Source: an uncultured Cyclobacteriaceae bacterium (GTDB taxonomy: Bacteria; Bacteroidota; Bacteroidia; Cytophagales; Cyclobacteriaceae). Taken from it: 54,319 nt of DNA. The stretch lies in NCBI GenBank assembly GCA_937958005.1, contig CALGOB010000220.1, positions 1-54,319 on the forward strand, in the 5' to 3' direction. Every line of letters starts with the position of its first letter. Position 1 is the stretch's first letter. Below, piece after piece: positions 25,929 to 34,452 of the stretch. The position numbers and the translations under genes are program-made. The notes beneath the pieces were generated by a model. The model was given only the letters and a program-made list of their open reading frames with translations. It searched no databases and was not told the origin of the DNA.

Positions 25929-27128
25929 ATGAACAATTACGATTTTTTGGTAGTAGGGGGAGGGATTTTTGGAATTACTGCCGCCATTGAATTATCAAAA
26001 AGACACTATAAAGTAGGTTTAATTAATCCGGACAAATTGCCACATCATTTAGCTGCTTCTACTGACATTTCTAAAATTGTTAGAATGGAATATGGTTCCG
26101 ATCAAGACTACTTTCAAATGGCTGAAGCAAGCATAGCAGGTTGGCTAGAATGGAATGAACTGTTAGGCGAGAAACTTTATCATGAAGTTGGTTTTTTGAT
26201 GCTATGTAATCATGAAATAGAAAGTGGTAAACAGCCTTATGAGGAATCTAGTTTCAATAATTTAATGAAGGCAGGCTACAAACTAGACCTCATTGACCAT
26301 AAGGAATTAACTAAGCGGTTCCCTGTATTTAATGGAGGGCAGTTTCGAGTGGCTAACTTTAACCCTAAAGGTGGATTTGTAAAGTCGGGTTACGCAATAC
26401 AGCATTTAGTTAATTATGCCAAATCATTGGGGGTGGACATACATGAAGGGCAAACAGCCAAAGAATTACTGATTGAAAATGGAGTAATTAAAGGAGTGAA
26501 AACTATTGAGGGATTCAAGTTTAATAGTGAACATACCATTGTTGCGGCGGGTGCTCATACTCCTTCTTTGATTCCTGAACTAAGGCCATTTATGAAAAGT
26601 ACGGGACATCCAGTATTTTGGATTAAGCCTCAAGAGCCTAGAAGATTCACACCAGGAGAATTGGCAGTTTTTACAGCAGATATAGCTAATACTGGCTGGT
26701 ATGGATTTCCTCTAGATGTGGAAAACGGGGTTTTGAAAATAGGAAGACATACCAATGGTGAGCCTATTCACCCTAGTAGGGACGATAGAAGGGTTACAGA
26801 CGAGGAGGTGAAAGATTTACGTTCTTTTTTAAAAGAATCTATTCCATTACTATTGGAAGCTCCCTTAATTTATACAAGAAAGTGCTTGTATACAGATACT
26901 TTAGATGGTCATTATTGGATTGCTAGACACCCTGAAATGAGAGGGTTGTCAGTAAGTACTGGAGGGAGTGGTCATGGTTTTAAAATGGGGCCAGTTTTGG
27001 GGGCAATATCAGCAGATATTGCAGAGGGAAAACCTAATAAGTTGGCAGAAAAGTTTGCATGGAGGCATCTTTCAGAAAAAACTAAACAAAGCGAAGAAGC
27101 TCGATACTTCAATGCAAATGAAGCTTAA
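25929..27128 (+). CDS. FAD-dependent amine/amino-acid oxidoreductase (DAO family)
   Basis: The 399-residue flavoprotein begins with the dinucleotide-binding motif VVGGGIFGITAAIELS. The family C-terminus GLSVSTGGSGHGFKMGPVLG (FAD contacts) is present. The layout matches sarcosine oxidase/N-methyl-tryptophan oxidase and related imino-acid oxidases; a covalent-flavin cysteine candidate is in YTRKCLYTDTLDGHYWI, as in monomeric sarcosine oxidases. It would oxidise a secondary or primary amine and release H2O2. A TATATTTG box lies about 65 bases upstream. It is monocistronic and convergent with the beta-helix gene. Confidence 0.88.
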   Translation: MNNYDFLVVGGGIFGITAAIELSKRHYKVGLINPDKLPHHLAASTDISKIVRMEYGSDQDYFQMAEASIAGWLEWNELLGEKLYHEVGFLMLCNHEIESGKQPYEESSFNNLMKAGYKLDLIDHKELTKRFPVFNGGQFRVANFNPKGGFVKSGYAIQHLVNYAKSLGVDIHEGQTAKELLIENGVIKGVKTIEGFKFNSEHTIVAAGAHTPSLIPELRPFMKSTGHPVFWIKPQEPRRFTPGELAVFTADIANTGWYGFPLDVENGVLKIGRHTNGEPIHPSRDDRRVTDEEVKDLRSFLKESIPLLLEAPLIYTRKCLYTDTLDGHYWIARHPEMRGLSVSTGGSGHGFKMGPVLGAISADIAEGKPNKLAEKFAWRHLSEKTKQSEEARYFNANEA

Positions 27129-27167
27129 CTGATAAAAGAATAGATCAGCAGGACATTCTTTTATCAG
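27129..27167. terminator. Bidirectional hairpin between convergent genes
   Basis: CTGATAAAAGAAT and ATTCTTTTATCAG form a perfect 13-bp stem with a 13-nt loop, immediately after one stop and 25 bases from the opposite one. Confidence 0.7.
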
Positions 27168-27191
27168 CTAAGAGATACAAAAAAAGTCTTG

Positions 27192-30029
27192 CTATTGAAC
27201 TATTAATTTGCCAGTAACTAGGGTTTCATCTACTTTCAACTGATAGAAATATAAACCATTATCTAAGGTAGAAATATCTAATTTCTCTTCTGTCGGATGT
27301 TTCAAGAATATCATGCGGCCAGATTGGTCAAACAATGCGAGAGAAACTGATACTTTACTTGCCAAAGGAATATTAAGAAAAGTATTTGCTGGATTAGGAA
27401 ACAAAAGAATTTCAGGCTCAGTTAGTGGAACATAAATGACTTTTGAATACTCAAAACTGTCATCAAAATCCACCATTTTTAATCGATAGAAAAACTCTTT
27501 TCCAGTTAATTCACTATCCTCAAATTGATAACTGACTCTTTGGTTAGAATTACCAGATGCTTTAACTGAACCTAACTCAAAAAAATCAATGCCATTCAAG
27601 CTTTTTTCTATTTGGAAAAAATCTGAATCTTCTTCTGTTAAAGTAGACCAATTCAATTGTATAGTACCGGTTAATGTTTCGCTACCTGAAAAGCTTTCTA
27701 GAGTAACAGGTAATAATACACTGGCATCTGCTATGGTATAATCCGAAAAAGAATTTAAGATGATATTTTGTGTAAGGCGTGGGTCACCACTTGCCGAAAT
27801 GCCAGTTGCTACTTCTTCAAAACCTGATCCACCATTTCTCCATATCGTTAAATTTGAAATAGGAGTTCCATTATCAAATTGGCTAGGCCATGAAAAATTA
27901 ACCGTCCAATTATCAGGAACTTCATTTGCGGTTAATTGCCAAGTTACATTGATGGTTTCGTTTCCATTCCCATCTACATTTTGACCTTGAATACCAGATA
28001 TCCTACTGATAGATAAATTAGTCAATTCATTATTTCCGCCAATAAAGTTAACCCCTAAAATATCTAAACTATTTCCCGACATTAGTGTGGTTGGCTGATA
28101 ACTTAATGTACCTTCTATTCTACTATTAGGCAATTCTGTAATGTCCGCTGCATTTGTAGTTAAGGTAATGGCTGATCCTGTATTTACAGAAACATTACCT
28201 TCTGTTAGATTTATTGACTGATCCACTGAGAAATTCCCATTAACAGTTAATTGAACACCTGTTCCATTCATGGTGAATTGATCTAATTGTACATTGCCAT
28301 TTGTATCAAAAGAGATATCTCTATTAATTTCAGGGGTTTCATTGTAAATGCCATCTTGTATAATTAGGGTACTGGTTTCTCTGAAATTTTCGATTACCTC
28401 TTGAATTCGTTCAATTGTACCAGTTTGCCCCCTTGATAAGCCTACATTTACAGTACTGATATCAGATTGGAAACCTGCACGACTGTTGTTTTGATCGGCC
28501 CCATTTTGTAGCCAAGGAGTAAAATCTGTAGGGCCACTAGTGATTGAATTTATAATTGATTCTATCGTACTTCCCCACCAGTTACCTGAAGCATCTATTT
28601 GTGCTGCAGTACCACTACCACTCGCAGTAGCAGCTATATTACCAGCAGAAGTTGTCATGGACGAAGATCTTACTATGAGAATCCCACCATTAACTGTACT
28701 TCCACCTCCTGAATTAGCTCCTATAACTCCATCATGAGAAATAGCTGTTCTATCACTTGAGGCATTACTTAAGATAGATTCATTGATGGTTACTTGGGCA
28801 GCGGCATTCACAATAACCCCATAACCATTGCCTACTGCACTTCTATTGTAAGCATTTCCCATAATTGTGGAGTTATTAATGATACCAATATTATTACCTG
28901 GTACATCGTCCCCTCTAAAGGTAAGTCCCCTATTTTGATTATTGGAAATCAGTGAGCTATCCACTTGTACAGTAAGGATTCCACTTCCTGCAAAAGCTTC
29001 TGCAGCTATTCCAGAATAATTGGTTAGCGCATTCCCCGTTTCAGTAATAGAAGAGTTCGTAAGATGGAAATCAATATTTTCATTGTTGGCTTTGACTAAT
29101 CTAATTCCAAAAGCACGAGAATTTTCAATGGTCAAACTATCTGCCAATACATTGGTAGGTCCGTTTACCAGTAAAAGGGCAGCTTTATTATTGTTGAAAT
29201 AACAAGTGTCAATTACCAATGAGTCAGTAGGCGATAGTTTTGGAACGTTAAGTACTAAAATTCCACCGCCTACATTGCTGAATTTATTTCTTGAGACATC
29301 AGCATAGGCTGAATCTTGTAAGATAATCCCAAAGCCCAATTGATCACTGTAATTGTCGTTAGGTTCATCATCAATGTCATGAAATAGGTTTCTTTTAATA
29401 GTGTGTCCATTAGTGCCATTTGATGATCCTTCAATAACCAAAGCCCCAGATAGTATGGTAGCTGTTCCATCAATGTTATTACCTGCAGCAGGGGTATTGT
29501 CTCTTGGAAAATTAGCGAAAACATTATTTTTAATAACTAAATTAGAGAAGTCAGTTCCTGTAGCATTCAGATAAATGCCTTGCAAAGCATCAAATATTGT
29601 ACTTCCCGGACCAGTTAAAAGATCATTGTTACCTGATATAGTAAAACCATCTATTGTTACATTTGAAGAACTGATATCTATTACAATACCGTTTGAGATA
29701 TTGGTAGTTCCTGGTTGTATAATGGTTTCTGCAGCCCTTGTATCAAAACCACTGATCCCTTGGTTAGCTCCTTGCAAAGAAACGGATTGAGTAATGACTA
29801 AATTTTCTCGGTAGATTCCGGCGCTTACTTGTATTACATCTCCTACTGATGATTGATTGATAGCATTTTGAATAGTAAAACAAGGACTTCCAATATTACT
29901 GCAATCATTTAGTCCGAAGTCATCATCACCTGTAGTGGTAACAAAACGATCTTGTGCAAATAAAAGGTGAGTGGTAAAAAAAATGCAGGCAAATACCGTA
30001 CAAAACGGTAGCGTTTTAATGTTTATCAT
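27192..30029 (-). CDS. Parallel beta-helix surface protein with T9SS sorting domain
   Basis: The 945-residue exported protein has a signal peptide (about 1-25, ending LLFAQ). A right-handed parallel beta-helix follows (about 30-510), with a pectate-lyase-like opening: FTIQNAINQSSVGDVIQVSA, then NIxNNxF-type turns. A second region holds bacterial-surface beta repeats, then a fibronectin-like segment (LNWSTLTEEDSDFFQIEKSL). The final 75 residues (LFPNPANTF to GKLIVQ) are a type A sorting signal for type IX secretion, so it is exported to the cell surface or medium. Catalytic residues of a lyase are not evident, so an adhesin or polysaccharide-binding role is equally possible. Confidence 0.9.
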   Translation of the reverse strand: MINIKTLPFCTVFACIFFTTHLLFAQDRFVTTTGDDDFGLNDCSNIGSPCFTIQNAINQSSVGDVIQVSAGIYRENLVITQSVSLQGANQGISGFDTRAAETIIQPGTTNISNGIVIDISSSNVTIDGFTISGNNDLLTGPGSTIFDALQGIYLNATGTDFSNLVIKNNVFANFPRDNTPAAGNNIDGTATILSGALVIEGSSNGTNGHTIKRNLFHDIDDEPNDNYSDQLGFGIILQDSAYADVSRNKFSNVGGGILVLNVPKLSPTDSLVIDTCYFNNNKAALLLVNGPTNVLADSLTIENSRAFGIRLVKANNENIDFHLTNSSITETGNALTNYSGIAAEAFAGSGILTVQVDSSLISNNQNRGLTFRGDDVPGNNIGIINNSTIMGNAYNRSAVGNGYGVIVNAAAQVTINESILSNASSDRTAISHDGVIGANSGGGSTVNGGILIVRSSSMTTSAGNIAATASGSGTAAQIDASGNWWGSTIESIINSITSGPTDFTPWLQNGADQNNSRAGFQSDISTVNVGLSRGQTGTIERIQEVIENFRETSTLIIQDGIYNETPEINRDISFDTNGNVQLDQFTMNGTGVQLTVNGNFSVDQSINLTEGNVSVNTGSAITLTTNAADITELPNSRIEGTLSYQPTTLMSGNSLDILGVNFIGGNNELTNLSISRISGIQGQNVDGNGNETINVTWQLTANEVPDNWTVNFSWPSQFDNGTPISNLTIWRNGGSGFEEVATGISASGDPRLTQNIILNSFSDYTIADASVLLPVTLESFSGSETLTGTIQLNWSTLTEEDSDFFQIEKSLNGIDFFELGSVKASGNSNQRVSYQFEDSELTGKEFFYRLKMVDFDDSFEYSKVIYVPLTEPEILLFPNPANTFLNIPLASKVSVSLALFDQSGRMIFLKHPTEEKLDISTLDNGLYFYQLKVDETLVTGKLIVQ

Positions 30030-30208
30030 GAGTTCTGGCGGTTTAATAAAGGTTAAATATAATTAAATTTTACATTTATTAAGAATAACGGTTTTAAATA
30101 CTTGTAAAAGGTAACTGTCAAGTATTCAGTAGATTGATCTGTTAAACTATTGTCAATTACTCATATTGCTATTGGCAATAAAATGATAAAGAGCTAGAAA
30201 TGGGATTT

Positions 30209-30316
30209 AATCCCTAAGGGATATTAATTCCCCTAGCCGGGCACCCCGACTCTTGAGTCGATCATTAAATTATTGCCCATAGATACCCCGTACCCTTGGG
30301 TCGGGGTTGGTTCATT
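30209..30316 (+). repeat. REP-like multi-hairpin repeat (108 bp)
   Basis: A full copy with all three palindromes, the AGCCGGGCACC segment and the TTGGTTCATT end, preceded by GATTT. Confidence 0.92.
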
Positions 30317-30557
30317 ATAATGGAAGGATTCTTCATAATTAAGCTACCTAAACATGATTTCTCGTTCCTCATGGTTGTGTATAAAGATGAGAATTCATTC
30401 CCATTAGCAATTAAAGTGATCCAACAATTGCAAGAGAAATGCTGATAATTTGAAACAAGCATCTTTTTTATTGAAAGAATTGATCACTCTGGTTTTAAGA
30501 AACTGATTTTGCTGCATTAGAATTATTTGTGGAAGAGGAATTTTGTCTGTAAGTTAC

Positions 30558-30571
30558 AAACCGATCGGTCT
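30558..30571 (+). promoter_or_regulatory. Operator 1 of the TetR regulator
   Basis: AAACCGATCGGTCT is palindromic around ACCGATCGGT and ends 6 bases before the TetR ATG. It matches the site at 31187-31200 at 11 of 14 positions. Confidence 0.65.
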
Positions 30572-30577
30572 CAAGGC

Positions 30578-31168
30578 ATGGCAAAAGGAATAGAAACAAG
30601 AGAAAGAATTATTAGTGTGTCTGCTCAGCTTTTTAATAGAGTTGGTTATCATGGTTGTTCATTGAGCGATATCATGAAAGCTACTAATTTGAAGAAAGGA
30701 GGGATTTATAATCATTTTACAAATAAGGATGAGATTGCTCTAGAAGCTTTTGATTATAATTTCAAAGGCATTCTTAAATCTTTTCGAAAACGATTGGATC
30801 ATGATGTAACACCTACCCAGAAAATCAATTCTATAGTTGAGATCTATGCAAAGTTGATTAATGTGCCTGCTTTTGAAGCTGGCTGTCCTATTTTTAATAC
30901 AGCCGTTAATGCTTCTAATTCTCACCCAGCTTTGAAGAATAAAGCAATTGCTGCAATTGATAAGCTTAAGAAGTATATAGAAATTAAAATAGAGGAAGGG
31001 ATAGCTACTGGAGAATTTAAAGACACTGCGGACAAAAAAGCGATACCTGCGATGATTATTATGACCATGGAAGGGGCATTAATTATGAGTAGGGTGAGTG
31101 ATAGTTTAAGTATAGACATTGCTATTGATGGATTAAAAACGTACTTAAAAGAAAAATTATTTAAATAG
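30578..31168 (+). CDS. TetR/AcrR-family transcriptional regulator
   Basis: The 196-residue repressor has an N-terminal TetR helix-turn-helix (about 5-52, RERIISVSAQLFNRVGYHGC and GGIYNHFTNKDEIALEAFD). The ligand domain contains the AGCPIFNTAVNAS segment, as in the TetR_C subfamily of AcrR/LmrA/NemR-like sensors with a central Cys. The ATG at 30578 is preferred over an in-frame TTG 51 bases upstream, since it matches the family start and leaves the operator outside the gene. A related operator precedes the next gene, so it likely represses itself and the hydrolase. Confidence 0.9.
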   Translation: MAKGIETRERIISVSAQLFNRVGYHGCSLSDIMKATNLKKGGIYNHFTNKDEIALEAFDYNFKGILKSFRKRLDHDVTPTQKINSIVEIYAKLINVPAFEAGCPIFNTAVNASNSHPALKNKAIAAIDKLKKYIEIKIEEGIATGEFKDTADKKAIPAMIIMTMEGALIMSRVSDSLSIDIAIDGLKTYLKEKLFK

Positions 31169-31186
31169 ATTTTTTTATCCAAAAAA

Positions 31187-31200
31187 AGACCGAGTGGTCT
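31187..31200 (+). promoter_or_regulatory. Operator 2 of the TetR regulator
   Basis: AGACCGAGTGGTCT is a perfect AGACC-4-GGTCT palindrome. It resembles the NemR-type AGACCnnnnGGTCT box known from proteobacteria. It ends 6 bases before the hydrolase ATG, the same spacing as operator 1. Confidence 0.7.
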
Positions 31201-31206
31201 CTGTTT

Positions 31207-32076
31207 ATGAAAAAGAAAGATAGAATTCCATTACCGCTAAAATTAATTCAATGGACTTTCCCTAAAATGGAGAGAGTTGCCCCTTCATTAGCAGGTAGTT
31301 GGTTTGTGAACTTGTTTTTTACACCGATGAAAAATCCGTATAAACAATCTGAAATTGAGTTTTTAAAAGAAGCGGATACTTTCCAAATAGATTATAAAGG
31401 AAAGAAAGTTTCTGTTTATGAGTGGGGGAGTGGGAAGCCTGTCCTTTTGGTGCATGGATGGATGGGAAAGGTCACTCAGTTTAGCAAGATGATTACTAGT
31501 TTAAATGAGCTAGGCTATAAGGCTGTTTCATTTGATGCACCGGCACATGGTAATTCTGAAGGAAAACAGACCAACTTGATTGAATTTTCAGAAGTCATCC
31601 AGAAATTACACAAGATTTATAATGGATTTGAAATGATTGTGGGGCATTCAATTGGCGGTGTTGCGTCATTATTAGCTGTATTGGAACTAAAACAAATAGA
31701 AAAACTAGCGATGATTAGTAGCCCCTCTATAGCAGAAGAGATTTTACTTGCGTTTAGAAAGGGAATGAATGCATCTGAAAAAATGATTCCTTATTTATTG
31801 GATTATGTGTATGATGAAATAGGCGTAGAATTCGGCGAATTGGCAGTTAGCAAGCAGATTAAAAAATTAGAAAATGTTCAATTGCTGCTGGTTCATGACG
31901 AAGATGATAAGCAAGTGTCAGCCAAGAACTCAAAAATGACCAAAGAGTGTTATCCTCCGGCTTCTTTGATTATCACTAAAGGGCTAGGCCACAATAGAAT
32001 TTTGAAGGATAAAAAAGTGGTTGACCATGTATTGGATTATTTAGATGAAGTGAATGAAGCATTAGTTTTAGATTGA
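31207..32076 (+). CDS. Alpha/beta hydrolase
   Basis: The 289-residue cytoplasmic hydrolase has the oxyanion HGWMG motif, the nucleophile elbow GHSIGG (Ser in IVGHSIGGVAS), an acid candidate in HDEDDKQ and the terminal histidine in GLGHNRIL. The substrate is unknown (esterase or related activity). Its start lies just after a TetR-type operator and 38 bases after the regulator gene, so it is the probable regulated target. Confidence 0.88.
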   Translation: MKKKDRIPLPLKLIQWTFPKMERVAPSLAGSWFVNLFFTPMKNPYKQSEIEFLKEADTFQIDYKGKKVSVYEWGSGKPVLLVHGWMGKVTQFSKMITSLNELGYKAVSFDAPAHGNSEGKQTNLIEFSEVIQKLHKIYNGFEMIVGHSIGGVASLLAVLELKQIEKLAMISSPSIAEEILLAFRKGMNASEKMIPYLLDYVYDEIGVEFGELAVSKQIKKLENVQLLLVHDEDDKQVSAKNSKMTKECYPPASLIITKGLGHNRILKDKKVVDHVLDYLDEVNEALVLD

Positions 32077-32398
32077 TTGAAAAATGTAATTTACTCTATT
32101 TAATCCCTGAGGGATACCTAATTCCCCGACTCTTGAGTCGATAAAAAAGCTTTTGGCCGATAGAGATACCCCGTACCCTTGGGTCGGGGTTGGTTCATTA
32201 TGTTTCTTTATTGTTCAATTAGGAATAGCCGTTTGTCCTTTAAGTAATTCTATTGTTAATGATCGAAAAATATGGAGATACTAAAATAAATTGGGATCAA
32301 TATTTATTTATTGTAATTTTATTCATGAATTTGTAATTAAAATCAATATCTATTAAATAGGATTTGATCCTTTTATTTATTTACCTAAACCTAATTTT
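32077..32398. other. Intergenic region with a REP-like copy
   Basis: The repeat at 32102-32199 fills a third of it; the rest is AT-rich with no gene. Confidence 0.4.
32102..32199 (+). repeat. REP-like multi-hairpin repeat (diverged)
   Basis: The left palindrome is TCCCTGAGGGA, still paired despite one change on one arm. The centre is altered (GTCGATAAAAAAGC) and the right third is standard, ending TTGGTTCATT. TTT precedes it. Confidence 0.88.
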
Positions 32399-33238
32399 AT
32401 GAAACTTATTTATTGTGGTCTATTTTTATTAGCTGCCTTTTTAGGTGGTTGCGGAGAAGCAAAGAAGAAAAAGACCGAATTCGAAGAGCCAAAAGAAGTC
32501 GTTTCCAAACCTTTTAAATTGAATGGGAAGGAAATTACTTACGGCACTGATAGTACAACATTAAAAGGGTACATTGCCTATGATGAAAATAAGGAAGGTA
32601 AAAGGCCTGGTATTATTGTCGTCCACGAATGGTGGGGGCATAATGACTATGTAAGGGAAAGGGCAAATAAGCTAGCGGAATTAGGTTATACGGCCATCGC
32701 GCTAGATATGTATGGTGATGGGAAGCAAGCTGGGCATCCTGCTGATGCTCAAAAATTTGTTGGTGAAGTATTCAGTAATTTAGAAGAGGCGACTGCTCGA
32801 TTTAATGCTGCTTTAGAATTGCTTAAAAATGACCCAAATGTAGATGGCGAAAAAATAGGAGCTATTGGTTATTGCTTTGGAGGCAGTGTAGCACTTTCCA
32901 TGGCTAATGCTGGAATAGATTTAGATGCTGTGGCTGCTTTTCATAGTGGTGTAACATTGCCTATACCACCTAGTAATAAACTAAAAGCAAAGGTTTTGAT
33001 ATGTAATGGAGCGGATGATACTTTTATTTCAAAGGAATCTGCAGATGCATATAAAATACTTTTAGATAGCGCAGGAGCAGATTATCAATATATAGCATAT
33101 CCTGGTGTTGTACACAGCTTCACTAGCCCTGCTGCAGATTCATTAGGAAAGGCTTTTGAATTACCATTGGCCTATAACAAAGAAGCAGACGAAAAATCTT
33201 GGGAAGAAATGAAAAAACTATTTGCCAGTGTTTTTTGA
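32399..33238 (+). CDS. Dienelactone hydrolase-family lipoprotein
   Basis: The 279-residue protein starts with a lipoprotein signal (LLAAFLGGC, lipid-modified Cys18), so it is anchored in the envelope. The mature part is a dienelactone hydrolase fold with catalytic Cys159 in GYCFGG, Asp206/207 in GADDTF and His239 in GVVHSF, plus the HEWWG motif near 76-80. These features predict an active alpha/beta hydrolase of DLH type; chlorocatechol breakdown genes are absent, so the natural substrate is probably another ester. It is monocistronic with a terminator. Confidence 0.9.
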   Translation: MKLIYCGLFLLAAFLGGCGEAKKKKTEFEEPKEVVSKPFKLNGKEITYGTDSTTLKGYIAYDENKEGKRPGIIVVHEWWGHNDYVRERANKLAELGYTAIALDMYGDGKQAGHPADAQKFVGEVFSNLEEATARFNAALELLKNDPNVDGEKIGAIGYCFGGSVALSMANAGIDLDAVAAFHSGVTLPIPPSNKLKAKVLICNGADDTFISKESADAYKILLDSAGADYQYIAYPGVVHSFTSPAADSLGKAFELPLAYNKEADEKSWEEMKKLFASVF

Positions 33239-33266
33239 GACCCAAAAAACATAAAAAATCTTGAAT

Positions 33267-33294
33267 GTAAAAGCCTAGCTAACTAGGCTTTTAC
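33267..33294 (+). terminator. Terminator of the DLH lipoprotein gene
   Basis: GTAAAAGCCTAG and CTAGGCTTTTAC form a perfect 12-bp stem with a 4-nt loop, 28 bases after the stop. Confidence 0.8.
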
Positions 33295-33515
33295 TATTTA
33301 TAATATCCCATCAACAGCAACCTGTATGGAACTTAGTGATTTCACAGTTGGCTGTAAAACAGAAGAGATGTCCAGTCAATACACCTCCTTTAACAGTTCT
33401 CATTTCTGATTCAATATCGATTGTAAAAGATTTTACAACCAATCTTGAGAGTGTAATTTTATGTTTTTCATGTTTTAGTATTACTGTTATCCGAGAAAAT
33501 AAAAATGAGTAAAAA

Positions 33516-33692
33516 ATGTCAAATCTATGGTCTCTATGTAGGAGGGTTGGCCTGCCAAAAACCCCGGCAGAGCCGCGATGGCGTACCATGTTGTTTTTGG
33601 TCGCATGGGCGATCCCATTGATTTTTTTGGTTCGTTATTTCATCAAGGAAAAAATGAATCGGACTGCCGATGCAGAAAGCTTCTTATTTTAG
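33516..33692 (+). CDS. Small single-helix membrane protein (hypothetical)
   Basis: The 58-codon frame begins MSNLWSLCRRVGLPKTPAEP, continues into one clear membrane helix (about residues 25-43, LFLVAWAIPLIFLVRYFI) followed by a basic KEKMNR turn, and ends at TAG. An in-frame stop sits just upstream, so the start is well bounded. The stretch is more GC-rich than its surroundings, with CGG/GCC/GGC codons uncommon in neighbouring genes, suggesting transfer. A longer minus-strand frame overlaps it but lacks any protein-like feature. I do not recognise the family. Confidence 0.5.
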   Translation: MSNLWSLCRRVGLPKTPAEPRWRTMLFLVAWAIPLIFLVRYFIKEKMNRTADAESFLF

Positions 33693-34035
33693 GAATACTC
33701 TATTTTTAAGGGGTGTATTTCAGGATTGCAAAAAAACCTCATTTAAATCAATTTAAGAGCACTTTTTATCATATTTTAGATTTAGTCGGATGTTAGTATT
33801 TTAGTGTTTTGTATTATTGATAATTAGTTTCTAATAGGATGATCTCTATTTGATAGATGTAATGTGAAAAAAATCAGATTTTGATGTAATCCTCCTAAAA
33901 AGGTATTTATCAATATCACTCAAAGAGACTATTTCAATGAAGGTGTGAAATTTGAGTGATAGTTTTGATTTCAACCCTGGTGTAAACTCATCCTTTATTA
34001 ATAAAATGGATATCTAGAATACTGTTTTTATATTA
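33693..34035. other. Gene-free AT-rich interval
   Basis: I see no coding sequence or conspicuous repeat here; it precedes the candidate PadR operators. Confidence 0.4.
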
Positions 34036-34109
34036 AAACTACAAATAAGGTAAAAATAATTCACTGATTATTTCGATCATAAAAATATATAAACTACATT
34101 TAAGGTAAA
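34036..34109 (+). promoter_or_regulatory. Two direct copies of a candidate PadR operator
   Basis: AAACTACAAATAAGGTAAA (34036-34054) and AAACTACATTTAAGGTAAA (34091-34109) match at 17 of 19 positions, 55 bases apart. The core TACnTTnAAnGTA of the second is quasi-palindromic. They lie just upstream of the PadR gene. Confidence 0.55.
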
Positions 34110-34120
34110 TATTGTTTTGA

Positions 34121-34450
34121 ATGAGTAGATATCAATTAGGAGAATTTGAAGAGGTAGTCATGCTTACCGTTGCTATTCTATATGGTGATGCCTATGGAAT
34201 TGCAATTATTGATGAGATGGAGAATAGACTGGGGAGGAAGGTAAGTATTGGATCCTTGCAGACTGTACTTCGTAGGTTGGAAGACAAAGGCTTATTGCAG
34301 TCTGAGTTTGGTGAAGCGACCAAGATAAGAGGAGGTAAGCGAAAAAGATTTTTCACTGTGACTAGTCTAGGAAAGAAAATGTTGGAAAATGCAAAAGATC
34401 AGCGCCTCTCATTGTGGGATGCAATTCCTAAGATTGCTTTTAATGAGTAG
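34121..34450 (+). CDS. PadR-family transcriptional regulator
   Basis: The 109-residue regulator has the PadR winged helix (LGEFEEVVMLTVAILYGDAY, VSIGSLQTVLRRLEDKGLLQ, then a KRKRFFTVTSLGKKML wing). It lacks the longer C-terminal coiled coil, so it belongs to the short type found before FtsX-like permeases in Cytophagales. Its stop is 2 bases from the permease start, so the two are co-transcribed. It likely represses this pair through the repeated site upstream. Confidence 0.9.
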   Translation: MSRYQLGEFEEVVMLTVAILYGDAYGIAIIDEMENRLGRKVSIGSLQTVLRRLEDKGLLQSEFGEATKIRGGKRKRFFTVTSLGKKMLENAKDQRLSLWDAIPKIAFNE

Positions 34451-34452
34451 AC

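Larger units (their letters stand above)
30030..30577. other. Intergenic region with a REP-like copy
   Basis: It separates the divergent beta-helix and TetR genes. Besides the repeat at 30209-30316 and the operator at 30558-30571 I see no gene. Confidence 0.4.

Noticed and set aside
27760-29790. Several plus-strand ORFs opposite the beta-helix gene
   Set aside because: They are shadows of the long minus-strand gene, with no motifs or plausible starts.
33311-33589. 92-residue minus-strand ORF
   Set aside because: No family character. The plus-strand frame over the same bases encodes a convincing membrane helix with a bounded start.
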